Origin: Mycolicibacterium peregrinum
GTDB taxonomy: Bacteria; Actinomycetota; Actinomycetes; Mycobacteriales; Mycobacteriaceae
Assembly (NCBI RefSeq): GCF_002102345.1
Contig: NZ_LQPP01000030.1
Location: forward strand, 124,001 to 188,000
Reading direction: 5' to 3'
DNA: 64,000 bases
Under the pieces are notes generated by a model that was not told where the DNA came from, made no database searches, and saw nothing but the letters and a program-made list of their open reading frames with translations. Each line of letters starts with the position of its first letter. Positions within the stretch are counted from its first letter, which is position 1. The translations under genes and the position numbers were made by a program. Positions 7,843 to 16,522 of the stretch are shown piece by piece.

Positions 7843-9249
7843 ATGAGCACTACGCCGCCGAAAACCAAGCACCGCGAGGTCGCCAGGTTGAGCCGGGTGC
7901 CGCTGCCCGTGGAAGCCGCCCGCATCGGCGCTACCGGTTGGCAGATCACCCGCACCGGGGTCCGCGTCGCTGCAAACATGTTCGGGCGCGGATCCCTGCA
8001 GCAGAAGATCGTCAAGCAGGTACCGCAGGCCTTCTCCGACCTCGGCCCCACCTACGTCAAGTTCGGCCAGATCATCGCGTCCAGCCCGGGCGCGTTCGGC
8101 GAGCCACTGAGCCGCGAGTTCCGCGGCCTGCTCGACCGGGTGCCACCGGCCGATACCGATGAGGTGCACAAACTGTTCGTCGAAGAACTCGGCGACGAGC
8201 CCACGAAACTGTTCAAGAGCTTCGACGAGAAGCCGTTCGCCTCGGCCTCGATCGCTCAGGTGCACTACGCCACGCTGCACAGCGGCGAGGAGGTGGTGGT
8301 CAAGATCCAGCGCCCGGGGATCCGTCGTCGGGTCGCCGCCGATCTGCAGATCCTCAAACGCGGGGCGCAGCTGGTGGAGCTCGCCAAGCTGGGCCGGCGG
8401 CTGTCGGCCCAGGACGTGGTCGCCGACTTCGCCGACAATCTGGCCGAAGAGCTCGACTTCCGGCTGGAAGCCCAGTCGATGGACGCCTGGGTCTCGCACA
8501 TGCATGCCTCGCCGCTGGGCGAGAACATCCGGGTCCCCCAGGTGTACTGGGACCTGACCAGCCAGCGGGTGCTGACCATGGAGCGGGTGACCGGGGTACG
8601 TATCGACGATGTAGCTGCGATCCGCAAGAAGGGTTTCGACGGCACCGAGCTGGTCAAGGCCCTGCTGTTCAGTGTGTTCGAGGGCGGCCTGAAGCACGGC
8701 TTGTTCCACGGAGACCTGCACGCGGGCAACCTCTATGTCGACGACGACGGCAAGATCGTGTTCTTCGACTTCGGCATCATGGGCCGTATCGACCCGCGCA
8801 CCCGCTGGTTGTTGCGCGAGCTCGTGTTCGCCCTGCTGGTCAAGAAGGACCATGCCGCGGCGGGCAAGATCGTCGTGCTGATGGGCGCCGTGGGCACCGT
8901 GAAGCCCGAAGCACAGGCCGCCAAGGACCTGGAGAAGTTCGCCACCCCGCTGACCATGAAGTCACTCGGCGACATGTCCTACGCCGAGATCGGCAAGCAG
9001 CTCTCGGCGCTGGCCGATGCCTACGACGTCAAGCTGCCCCGCGAGCTGGTGTTGATCGGCAAGCAGTTCCTCTACGTGGAGCGGTACATGAAGCTGCTGG
9101 CGCCGAAGTGGCAGATGATGAACGATCCCCAGCTCACCGGGTACTTCGCCAACTTCATGGTGGACATCAGCCGGGAACACGCCGACGAGCGCTCGCGCGA
9201 GAAGAATGCAGCCGGAGCGGGCGAAGACGGCGACGGGATCGAGGTCTGA
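7843..9249 (+). CDS. ABC1/UbiB (ADCK) family atypical kinase
   Basis: 468 residues, homologue by position and content of M. tuberculosis Rv0647c. It carries the family hallmarks: the KxGQ motif (KFGQ at 73-76), the Ala-rich loop in place of a P-loop (ASASIAQVH), the VAIK-like lysine in VVVKIQRPG, the catalytic loop HGDLHAGN and the metal-binding DFG. UbiB/ADCK proteins are ATPases or kinases supporting isoprenoid lipid metabolism; the mycobacterial partner is not known. It is followed immediately (stop to ATG, no gap) by the lipG-like gene, so the two are co-transcribed. Confidence 0.92.
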   Translation: MSTTPPKTKHREVARLSRVPLPVEAARIGATGWQITRTGVRVAANMFGRGSLQQKIVKQVPQAFSDLGPTYVKFGQIIASSPGAFGEPLSREFRGLLDRVPPADTDEVHKLFVEELGDEPTKLFKSFDEKPFASASIAQVHYATLHSGEEVVVKIQRPGIRRRVAADLQILKRGAQLVELAKLGRRLSAQDVVADFADNLAEELDFRLEAQSMDAWVSHMHASPLGENIRVPQVYWDLTSQRVLTMERVTGVRIDDVAAIRKKGFDGTELVKALLFSVFEGGLKHGLFHGDLHAGNLYVDDDGKIVFFDFGIMGRIDPRTRWLLRELVFALLVKKDHAAAGKIVVLMGAVGTVKPEAQAAKDLEKFATPLTMKSLGDMSYAEIGKQLSALADAYDVKLPRELVLIGKQFLYVERYMKLLAPKWQMMNDPQLTGYFANFMVDISREHADERSREKNAAGAGEDGDGIEV

Positions 9250-10176
9250 ATGGCCGGCATGAGGGTGCGATCCGGGTTCGCGAAGTCGCCGGCGGAATCC
9301 GGCGATGTCGACCTGTACTACGAGGACATGGGCGATCCGAACGATCCGGCCGTGCTGCTGATCATGGGCCTCGGTGCGCAGATGCTGTTGTGGCGCACCG
9401 GTTTCTGCGAAAAGCTGGTGAATCAGGGGTTGCGGGTCATCCGGTATGACAACCGCGACGTGGGCCTGTCCACCAAGTTGTCCGGCAGGCGGGTCGATTC
9501 CCCGCTGCCGCTGCGGATGGCCCGTTCGTTTCTGGGGCTTCGGAGTCCGTCGGTCTACACGCTCGAAGATGTGGCCGACGACGCTGCCGCCCTGCTCGAT
9601 CACCTCAACATCGACACTGCCCACATCGTCGGCGGTTCGATGGGCGGGATGATCGCCCAGGTGTTCGCCTCCCGTTACGCGCAGCGCACCAAGTCGCTGG
9701 CGGTGATCTTCTCCAGCAACAACCAGCCGCTGTTACCGCCGCCGGGCATCAAGCAGTTGCTGTCGGTGATCACGGGCCCGCCTGCCAATTCATCGCGAGA
9801 CGCCATCATCGACAACGCCGTTCGGATCAGCCGGATCAACGGCAGCCCCGGCTACCCGACTCCCGAGGCGGAGATTCGGGCCCAGGCCGCCGAACTGTAC
9901 GACCGCGCCTACTACCCGGCCGGGATCGCCCGGCATTTCGACGCCATTCTCGGCAGCGGCAGCCTGCGCCACCACGACAAGCGGATCAGTGTGCCCACTG
10001 TGGTCATCCATGGTCGCTCCGATCGGCTGATGCGCCCGTTCGGGGGCCGCGCGGTGGCTCGCGCCATCAGTGGCGCCCGCCTGGTGCTGATCGACGGAAT
10101 GGGCCACGAACTGCCCGAACCGGTGTGGGACGAGATCGTCGGCGAGCTCAAGACGAACTTCGCGAGCTCCGTCTGA
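9250..10176 (+). CDS. lipG: Alpha/beta hydrolase, LipG-like esterase
   Basis: 308-residue alpha/beta hydrolase. The nucleophile elbow is GGSMGG with S130; GLGAQMLLW near residue 41 probably supplies the oxyanion hole, and D and H near GHELPEPVW complete the triad. The ATG directly follows the ABC1-kinase stop. In M. tuberculosis lipG (Rv0646c) sits between Rv0647c and the mycolate methyltransferase genes, the same order as here. No signal peptide is seen. Substrate unknown; esterase or thioesterase activity is expected from the family. Confidence 0.85.
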   Translation: MAGMRVRSGFAKSPAESGDVDLYYEDMGDPNDPAVLLIMGLGAQMLLWRTGFCEKLVNQGLRVIRYDNRDVGLSTKLSGRRVDSPLPLRMARSFLGLRSPSVYTLEDVADDAAALLDHLNIDTAHIVGGSMGGMIAQVFASRYAQRTKSLAVIFSSNNQPLLPPPGIKQLLSVITGPPANSSRDAIIDNAVRISRINGSPGYPTPEAEIRAQAAELYDRAYYPAGIARHFDAILGSGSLRHHDKRISVPTVVIHGRSDRLMRPFGGRAVARAISGARLVLIDGMGHELPEPVWDEIVGELKTNFASSV

Positions 10177-10333
10177 TACCTGCGTCTGCAACGTTAATTC
10201 GTTTGCCGGCGCGGGAAAGCTCGGTAGCTGGCCGTGCCCGCTCTACTGTTTTTACAGCAGTCTGGGGGGCGGCTAGGTCAAGACGTGGCTTAGTGCGGCT
10301 CTCGCCAGTCCGTCTTCTTTCGTTAGGCGCCGC

Positions 10334-11212
10334 ATGGCACACCAGCCGGCACATCTCAAACCCCACTTCGACGACGTACAAGCTCACTACGACCTGTCCG
10401 ACGATTTCTTCGCCCTGTTCCTGGATCCGACCCGGACGTACAGCTGTGCGTACTTCGAACGCGACGACATGACGCTCGAAGAAGCCCAGCGCGCCAAGAT
10501 CGACCTGGCGCTGGGCAAGCTCGGACTACAACCGGGTATGACCCTGCTCGACGTCGGATGTGGCTGGGGCCCAACGCTGATGCGCGCAATCGAACGCTAC
10601 GACGTCAACGTCGTGGGCCTGACCCTGAGCCGCAACCAGGCCGCTCACGTTCAGACGCTGTTCGACGGCTCCGACTCTCCTCGTTCCAAACGAGTACTGC
10701 TGGCCGGATGGGAGGAGTTCGACGAGCCGGTGGACCGGATCGTGTCGATCGGGGCGTTCGAGCATTTCGGCCCCGACCGCTACGCGGACTTCTTCCGCTT
10801 CACCCATGATGTTCTGCCGGACGACGGGGTGATGCTGCTGCACACCATCACCGGGATGCACCCCCGGGACGCCCACGAACGGGGCATCCCGCTCACCTTC
10901 GAGCTGGCCAAGTTCATCAAGTTCATTCTCACCGAGATCTTCCCGGGCGGGCGACTGCCCACGGTCGAGATGGTCGAGGAGCATGCGCAGCGGGGATCGT
11001 TCACCCTGACGCGTCGACAATCGTTGCAGGAGCACTATGCGCGAACCCTCGACCTGTGGGCAGCCAATCTGGAGGCCCACCACGATGAGGCGGTCCGGAC
11101 CCAGTCGCAGGAGGTCTACGACCGCTACATGCGCTACCTCACGGGCTGCGCGAACCTGTTCCGCGTCGGCTACACCGACGTCAACCAGTTCACCCTGCAT
11201 GTCGCCGGCTGA
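10334..11212 (+). CDS. Cyclopropane mycolic acid synthase (MmaA2/PcaA/CmaA-like methyltransferase)
   Basis: 292-residue SAM-dependent methyltransferase of the mycolic-acid CFA-synthase family. SAM motif I is LLDVGCGWG at 71-79; the bicarbonate/active-site region is SIGAFEHFG. It closely resembles the cyclopropanating mycobacterial enzymes from its start (FDDVQAHYDLSDDFFALF) to its end (VGYTDVNQFTL). It would modify double bonds on meromycolate chains in the cytoplasm. ATG preceded by an AGGCG site. Which paralogue of M. tuberculosis it matches cannot be settled without alignment. Confidence 0.88.
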   Translation: MAHQPAHLKPHFDDVQAHYDLSDDFFALFLDPTRTYSCAYFERDDMTLEEAQRAKIDLALGKLGLQPGMTLLDVGCGWGPTLMRAIERYDVNVVGLTLSRNQAAHVQTLFDGSDSPRSKRVLLAGWEEFDEPVDRIVSIGAFEHFGPDRYADFFRFTHDVLPDDGVMLLHTITGMHPRDAHERGIPLTFELAKFIKFILTEIFPGGRLPTVEMVEEHAQRGSFTLTRRQSLQEHYARTLDLWAANLEAHHDEAVRTQSQEVYDRYMRYLTGCANLFRVGYTDVNQFTLHVAG

Positions 11213-11398
11213 TTTCCTTCGCTCCCGCTGTACCCGGTGACCGGTTCCCGCAGGAAAATAAGCACAATTGACAGATCTCGAAAGTTGATCTTGTTTGCCG
11301 ACAAAATCCCGTGATAGTTGTGGTAACAGGTTCGCAGCGGTTGTCTGCGGTACTCTGACATTCGCGGGGAGAACTCTAGGGCTTGGAGCAATTCGAAT

Positions 11399-12259
11399 AT
11401 GTCCAAATTGACACCGAAATATGAAGAACTGCAGTCGATCTACGACATTTCCAACGAATTCTACGAACTGTTTCTAGGCCCGACCATGGGCTATACGTGC
11501 GGTTATTTCGAGCGCGAGGACATGACCGGCGACGAAGCCCAGATCGCCAAGTTCGATCTGGCACTGGGCAAACTGGGCCTGGAACCAGGGATGACCCTGC
11601 TCGACGTCGGCTGCGGCTGGGGTGCCGGCATGGCGCGCGCGATCGAGAAGTACGACGTCAACGTCATCGGCCTGACGTTGAGCGGTGAGCAGCGTGAATA
11701 CGCCATCGAGAAGCTCTCCAAGATTCCCACCGAGCGCAACGTCGAGGTTCGGCTCCAAGGTTGGGAAGAGTTCAACGACAAAGTCGACCGCATCGTATCG
11801 ATCGGCGCCTTCGAACATTTCGGATTCGAGCGGTATCCGGCGTTTTTCGAGACGGCCTATAACGCGCTGCCCGACGACGGCATCATGTTGCTGCACAACA
11901 TCACCGGATTCGACCTTCGTCAGGGCCAGAAACTCGGGTTGCACATGACGTTCGAAGATGCCCGGTTCGCGCGGTTCATCATGACCGAGATCTTCCCTGG
12001 CGGAAGGCTGCCCTCGGTGTCGATGGAGGAAGAGAAGGCGAAGGAAGCCGGCTTCACCGTGGCCAGGATTCATGAGATCGGCCCGCACTACGTCCGGACG
12101 CTCAAGATCTGGGCCGATGCGCTCGAGGCCCACAAGGACGAGGCCATCGCGATCCAGGGCCAAGAGGTTTACGACCGCTACGACAAGTACCTCAACGGCT
12201 GCCAGAAATACTTCGCGTCGGGCCACATCAGCGTGCATCAGTTCACGCTGCAGAAGTAG
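11399..12259 (+). CDS. Mycolic acid methyltransferase, divergent paralogue
   Basis: 286-residue SAM methyltransferase of the same family (LLDVGCGWG, GLTLSGEQREYA, SIGAFEHFG). It is clearly a paralogue of its neighbour but differs at the N-terminus (YDISNEFYELFLGPTMGYTCGYF) and in the lid region after residue 150, where the substrate tunnel is built, so the methylation product (cis or trans cyclopropane, methyl branch) may differ. A 186-bp gap separates the two genes, enough for its own promoter. The GGAG ribosome site is 10 bases from the ATG. A stem-loop follows the stop. Confidence 0.85.
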   Translation: MSKLTPKYEELQSIYDISNEFYELFLGPTMGYTCGYFEREDMTGDEAQIAKFDLALGKLGLEPGMTLLDVGCGWGAGMARAIEKYDVNVIGLTLSGEQREYAIEKLSKIPTERNVEVRLQGWEEFNDKVDRIVSIGAFEHFGFERYPAFFETAYNALPDDGIMLLHNITGFDLRQGQKLGLHMTFEDARFARFIMTEIFPGGRLPSVSMEEEKAKEAGFTVARIHEIGPHYVRTLKIWADALEAHKDEAIAIQGQEVYDRYDKYLNGCQKYFASGHISVHQFTLQK

Positions 12260-12260
12260 T

Positions 12261-12279
12261 CACCGAAATATCTTCGGTG
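12261..12279 (+). terminator. Stem-loop after the mycolate methyltransferase genes
   Basis: CACCGAA-ATATC-TTCGGTG: perfect 7-bp stem with a 5-base loop starting 2 bases after the stop. There is no U-run, as is common for mycobacterial terminators. Confidence 0.5.
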
Positions 12280-12364
12280 GGCTGTCGGATCCCAGCAGCC
12301 TCGTTCGTCGGATAGGTAGAGAGTGGAACAGAGGGTTCCCACTCGCTGACTCCGGGAGATGACG

Positions 12365-13060
12365 ATGCATTACTTCGCTTTACTGATCAGCCAGGACGTC
12401 GAACTCGCCCCCGAACAGCGGGCCGAGGGCATGGCAGCCTTCCAGGCTTTTCACACCAAGGCCGGGTCCGCGATCCGGGCGGGCGACGCGCTGGACCGGG
12501 CGGCGACCGCTACCCGCATCACCGGTGGGCCCGACCACCCGACGGTCACCGACGGCCCGTATGCCGAGGGTGCCGAGGTGGCGTGCGGCTACTACGTGTT
12601 GGAGGCCGACAATCTCGACGAGGCCCTGGCGCTGGCCCGTGACATCCCGGTCGCGCAGTTCGGTGCGGTCGAGGTGTGGCCGATGGTCCACTGGCAGGCC
12701 CCCGAGCAGCCATTGGGCAACGATTGGCTGGCACTGCTGCTGGAGCGTCCCGAGGACGTCAACACGCCGGGCACCGATGAGTGGAACCGGCAGGCCGGCC
12801 TACATGTCGAACTCGCCAACACCATCGGCGACAAGACCCTTGCCGGTGCGCCGCTGCATCCGCCGTCCACCGCGACGACCGTGCGCGTGCGTGACGGCGA
12901 GGTGACACTCACCGACGGCCCCTACGCCGAGGGCGCCGAGGTGGCCAACGGCTTCTACGTCCTGCGTGCCTCCGATCGTGACGAGGCGGTCAAGCTGGCG
13001 TCGATGATTCCGGCGTCGGCCATCGAGGTCCGTCAGTTGTCGGCCGTCTCGGGCCTGTAG
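12365..13060 (+). CDS. Tandem YCII/DGPF-domain protein, partner of ECF sigma factor
   Basis: About 231 residues made of two YCII (DGPF-type) domains in tandem. The signature TDGPYAEGAEVA occurs near residue 60 and again near residue 180. YCII domains are small ferredoxin-like folds; their reaction is not established. The ATG at 12365 has GGGAG 6 bases upstream; an in-frame ATG at 12359 overlaps that site and is less likely. The ECF sigma gene starts 6 bp after the stop. DGPF proteins are known genomic partners of ECF42 sigma factors. Confidence 0.85.
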   Translation: MHYFALLISQDVELAPEQRAEGMAAFQAFHTKAGSAIRAGDALDRAATATRITGGPDHPTVTDGPYAEGAEVACGYYVLEADNLDEALALARDIPVAQFGAVEVWPMVHWQAPEQPLGNDWLALLLERPEDVNTPGTDEWNRQAGLHVELANTIGDKTLAGAPLHPPSTATTVRVRDGEVTLTDGPYAEGAEVANGFYVLRASDRDEAVKLASMIPASAIEVRQLSAVSGL

Positions 13061-13066
13061 TCGTCG

Positions 13067-14314
13067 GTGACCCAGCTGGACGGCGTCTTTCGGCGCGAGT
13101 GGGGCCCGGTGGTGGCCACCATCGCGCGTTGGTCGGGTGACCTCACCGTGGCCGAGGACGCCGTCCAGGAGGCCTGCGCACAGGCTGTGCAGACATGGCC
13201 CGCCGACGGGGTGCCCGCCAATCCCGGTGCATGGCTGACGACGGTGGCGCGCAACCGGGCCCTGGACCGTCTGCGACGTGAATCCGCCCGTGCCGGAAAG
13301 GAACTCGCAGCGGTGTACGAGCACGTGAGCGCGGCCGACGGCGAGGGCGCCGAGCTGCAGCCGGTGCGTGACGACGAGCTGCGGATGATGTTCACCTGCG
13401 CCCACCCCGCGCTGGACCGCAGCTCGCAGCTGGCGTTGACCCTGCGGCTGATCTCCGGTCTCACCGTCACCGAGATCGCCCGGGCCCTGCTGCAGTCCGA
13501 GGCCGCCGTGGGGCAACGAATCACCCGGGCCAAGAACAAGATTCGTCAAGCGAACATCCCGTTGCGGGTGCCGCCGCCGGAGCTTCTGGATGAGCGGACG
13601 CCTCACGTCCTCGGCTGCATCTATTCGGTGTTCACCGAGGGTTACTGGTCGACCGGCGGGCCCTCGGCCATCCGTGACGAGCTCTGCGATGAGGGAGTGC
13701 GGCTCGCGGGCGAATTGTGCTCGTTGATGCCGGGCAATCGCGACGCTCATGCGCTCGCCGCGCTTGTCCTGCTGCATGATTCACGCCGACGCACCCGGGT
13801 GGGCGAAGACGGCGCGCTGATACCGCTGGATGAGCAGGACCGCAGCCACTGGGATCGTGGCCGCATCGCAAGGGGCCTGGTGCAGCTGCGCCTGGCCGAC
13901 GGCGCGGCCGGCACCTACCTTCCGCAGGCGGTGATCGCGGCGGTTCACGCCACGGCGCCCACCTGGCAGCTCACCGACTGGGGCACCATCTGCCTGGCCT
14001 ACGACCAGTTGGCGGCGATGACCGATTCCCCTGTCGTGCGCGCCAATCGTGCACTCGCCGTTGGCTTTCGCGACGGGTTCGAAGCCGGACTGGCCGCACT
14101 CGACGAGGTCGCCGACGATCCACGGCTGGCCCGGACGAATGCCGTGGCACCGATCCGGGCGGATCTGCTGCGTCGGGCCGGCCGCGTCGGCGAGGCCCAG
14201 CGCTGGTACCGCGTCGCGCTAGACGGCGAAGGCGCGGCGTCCGAGCCGGCGCGGGCGTTCCTGCGTCGCCGCCTCGCCGAATGCACCCCAGAAATGCCGA
14301 ATGGCCAGTTATGA
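13067..14314 (+). CDS. ECF sigma factor, ECF42-like with C-terminal extension
   Basis: 415 residues, much longer than a typical ECF sigma factor. Region 2 lies at about 10-75 (EDAVQEACAQAVQTWP, VARNRALDRLRRES) and region 4 at about 115-165 (LRLISGLTVTEIARALLQSEAAVGQRITRAK). The remaining 250 residues (DUF6596/TPR-like) match the ECF42 architecture, where the C-terminal part is required for activity and no classical anti-sigma factor is encoded. None is found here either. GTG start, 6 bp after the YCII gene and without a clear ribosome site, suggests translational coupling. Confidence 0.87.
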   Translation: MTQLDGVFRREWGPVVATIARWSGDLTVAEDAVQEACAQAVQTWPADGVPANPGAWLTTVARNRALDRLRRESARAGKELAAVYEHVSAADGEGAELQPVRDDELRMMFTCAHPALDRSSQLALTLRLISGLTVTEIARALLQSEAAVGQRITRAKNKIRQANIPLRVPPPELLDERTPHVLGCIYSVFTEGYWSTGGPSAIRDELCDEGVRLAGELCSLMPGNRDAHALAALVLLHDSRRRTRVGEDGALIPLDEQDRSHWDRGRIARGLVQLRLADGAAGTYLPQAVIAAVHATAPTWQLTDWGTICLAYDQLAAMTDSPVVRANRALAVGFRDGFEAGLAALDEVADDPRLARTNAVAPIRADLLRRAGRVGEAQRWYRVALDGEGAASEPARAFLRRRLAECTPEMPNGQL

Positions 14315-14350
14315 CACGCGATTCAGAGAATCTTGTGCCGTAACTGGCCA
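14302..14350. terminator. Large hairpin between convergent ECF and rplA genes
   Basis: TGGCCAGTTA (14302-14311) pairs perfectly with TAACTGGCCA (14341-14350), and the loop holds a nested GATTC-AGA-GAATC hairpin (14320-14332). It overlaps the sigma-factor stop and sits 48 bp from the rplA stop, so it may serve as a bidirectional terminator. Confidence 0.6.
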
Positions 14351-14397
14351 CTGGACAGACGGATCACGCCGCTGTGCCGATGGTCGGCTCCGCTGCG

Positions 14398-15105
14398 CTA
14401 CGCCTCCGTGAAGTTCCGGGTCACCGACGGGTCAACCGGGATACCCGGGCCCGTGGTGGTGGAGACGGTCACCTTCTTGAGGTAACGACCCTTCGAGGAC
14501 GACGGCTTGGCACGCAGCACCTCGTCGAGGGCGGCGCCGTAGTTCTCGGCCAGCTTGGCCTCGTCGAAGGACGCCTTGCCGATCACGAAGTGCAGGTTGG
14601 CCTGCTTGTCGACGCGGAAGTTGATCTTGCCGCCCTTGATGTCGGCCACAGCCTTGGTGACATCGGGGGTGACGGTGCCGGTCTTGGGGTTCGGCATCAG
14701 ACCGCGCGGGCCCAGCACGCGGGCGATCTTTCCGACCTTGGCCATCTGATCCGGGGTGGCGATCGCGGCGTCGAAGTCCAGGAAACCGCCCTGGATCTTT
14801 TCGATCAGGTCGTCGCTGCCGACGACGTCGGCGCCGGCGGCCAGCGCCTGCTCAGCCTTCTCGCCAACGGCGAACACGGCGACGCGGGCGGTCTTACCGG
14901 TGCCGTGCGGCAGGTTGACGGTTCCGCGGACCATCTGGTCAGCCTTGCGGGGGTCGACGCCGAGGCGGATGGCGACCTCGACGGTGGCGTCCTGCTTCCT
15001 GGAGGAGGTCTCCTTGGCCAGCTTCGCGGCCTCAAGCGGGGTGTAGAGCTTGTCCCGGTCGACCTTCTCCGCGGCTTCGCGGTATGCCTTGCTGTTCTTG
15101 CTCAT
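14398..15105 (-). CDS. rplA: 50S ribosomal protein L1
   Basis: 235 residues, full-length L1. It binds 23S rRNA at the L1 stalk and, in many bacteria, represses its own rplK-rplA mRNA. Recognised from KVDRDKLYTPLEAAKLAKE, the central GPRGLMPNPKTGTVT signature and the MVRGTVNLPHGTGK segment. Last gene of the secE-nusG-rplK-rplA run on the minus strand, 69 bp after rplK. Confidence 0.97.
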   Translation of the reverse strand: MSKNSKAYREAAEKVDRDKLYTPLEAAKLAKETSSRKQDATVEVAIRLGVDPRKADQMVRGTVNLPHGTGKTARVAVFAVGEKAEQALAAGADVVGSDDLIEKIQGGFLDFDAAIATPDQMAKVGKIARVLGPRGLMPNPKTGTVTPDVTKAVADIKGGKINFRVDKQANLHFVIGKASFDEAKLAENYGAALDEVLRAKPSSSKGRYLKKVTVSTTTGPGIPVDPSVTRNFTEA

Positions 15106-15174
15106 TGAATCTCCAATTCAGAGTCTGTGGTTGGCGGGCCGAAGCGGGCCCTCCCACAATTGCTTGGTGCCGAA

Positions 15175-15603
15175 CTATTCGACCGTGATGCCCATGGAGC
15201 GGGCGGTGCCGGCGATGATCTTCGACGCGGCGTCGATGTCGTTGGCGTTGAGATCGGCCTTCTTGGTCTCGGCGATCTCGCGAACCTGGTCCCAGGTCAC
15301 CTTGGCGACCTTGGTCTTGTGCGGTTCGCCCGAACCCTTCTGCACACCGGCTGCCTTGAGCAGCAGCTTGGCGGCGGGCGGGGTCTTCAGTGCGAAAGTG
15401 AAGCTGCGGTCCTCGTAGACGGTGATCTCCACGGGGATGACGTTTCCGCGCTGCGACTCGGTCGCGGCGTTGTACGCCTTGCAGAACTCCATGATGTTGA
15501 CGCCGTGCTGGCCAAGTGCAGGACCGACCGGCGGGGCGGGGTTGGCCTGCCCGGCCTGGATCTGCAGCTTGATGAGCCCGGCGACCTTCTTCTTCGGGGC
15601 CAT
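15175..15603 (-). CDS. rplK: 50S ribosomal protein L11
   Basis: 142 residues. L11 forms the GTPase-associated centre with 23S rRNA and is needed for stringent activation of Rel. Begins MAPKKKVAGLIKLQIQAGQA; NPAPPVGPALGQHGVNIMEF and the C-terminal rRNA-binding domain ending with GTARSMGITVE are intact. It lies 70 bp downstream of nusG and 69 bp upstream of rplA, as in other actinobacteria. Confidence 0.97.
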   Translation of the reverse strand: MAPKKKVAGLIKLQIQAGQANPAPPVGPALGQHGVNIMEFCKAYNAATESQRGNVIPVEITVYEDRSFTFALKTPPAAKLLLKAAGVQKGSGEPHKTKVAKVTWDQVREIAETKKADLNANDIDAASKIIAGTARSMGITVE

Positions 15604-15673
15604 GCTTCTGGTGTTCCTTTACTTGCTCATCCAAGGGCGCGTAAACGCCCGTTGTTTCTAGCCGCTGTGGCGA

Positions 15674-16495
15674 CTAAATCTTGGAGACCTGGTTGAAGGT
15701 CAGTTCGACCGGAGTCTCGCGGCCGAAGATGGAGACCAGCACCTTGAGCTTCTGCTGTTCGGCGTTGACCTCGCTGATGGAGGCGGGCAGCGTCGCGAAC
15801 GGGCCGTCCATGACGGTGACGGACTCGCCGACCTCGAAATCGACCAGGATCTCGGGCCGTTCCAGGGTGGCCTCGGTGCTGGCACCGGGGGTGGCGGCGG
15901 CGCTGGACTTGGCGGGCTTCTTGGCCGCGCCCTGCGGCAGCAGGAACTTCACCACGTCGTTCAGCGACAGCGGGGACGGGCGCGACGTGGCGCCGACGAA
16001 GCCGGTGACGCCGGGGGTGTTGCGCACGGCGCCCCACGACTCGTCGTTGAGTTCCATGCGGACCAGGATGTAGCCCGGCAGCACCTTGCGGTTGACCTGC
16101 TTGCGCTGGCCGTTCTTGATCTCGGTGACCTCTTCGGTGGGCACCTCGACCTGGAAGATGTAGTCGCCGACGTCCAGGTTCTGCACGCGGGTCTCGAGGT
16201 TGGCCTTCACCTTGTTCTCGTAACCGGCGTACGAGTGGATGACGTACCAGTCGCCGGGCTTGAGGCGCAGCTCTTTCTTGAGCGCGACTGCCGGGTCTTC
16301 GTCTTCGTCGACCGCAGGCGCCTCTTCGGCGGCTTCGTCGGCCGGAGCCTCTTCGGCCTCGTCGGCCGGGTCGGTCTCGTCGACCGAGTCGGCCGCTACA
16401 ACCTCTTGGCCCTCAGCCGATTCATCGGTTTGCGACTCGACGCCGTCGACGTCAACGGTCTCGGCAACGGTCTCGTCGCCGTCGAACGTGGTCAC
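15674..16495 (-). CDS. nusG: Transcription elongation/antitermination factor NusG
   Basis: 273 residues. An Asp/Glu/Ala-rich N-terminal extension of about 75 residues precedes the NGN domain (from GDWYVIHSYAGYENKVKANL near residue 81), and the KOW domain lies at the C-terminus (VGESVTVMDGPFATLPASI). NusG binds RNA polymerase and couples it to Rho or the ribosome. Acidic extensions are common in actinobacterial NusG, and this one is long. Located 27 bp after secE. Confidence 0.96.
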   Translation of the reverse strand: MTTFDGDETVAETVDVDGVESQTDESAEGQEVVAADSVDETDPADEAEEAPADEAAEEAPAVDEDEDPAVALKKELRLKPGDWYVIHSYAGYENKVKANLETRVQNLDVGDYIFQVEVPTEEVTEIKNGQRKQVNRKVLPGYILVRMELNDESWGAVRNTPGVTGFVGATSRPSPLSLNDVVKFLLPQGAAKKPAKSSAAATPGASTEATLERPEILVDFEVGESVTVMDGPFATLPASISEVNAEQQKLKVLVSIFGRETPVELTFNQVSKI

Positions 16496-16522
16496 GTTGT
16501 CAGTCCTCTCTCAAATTCCGGA

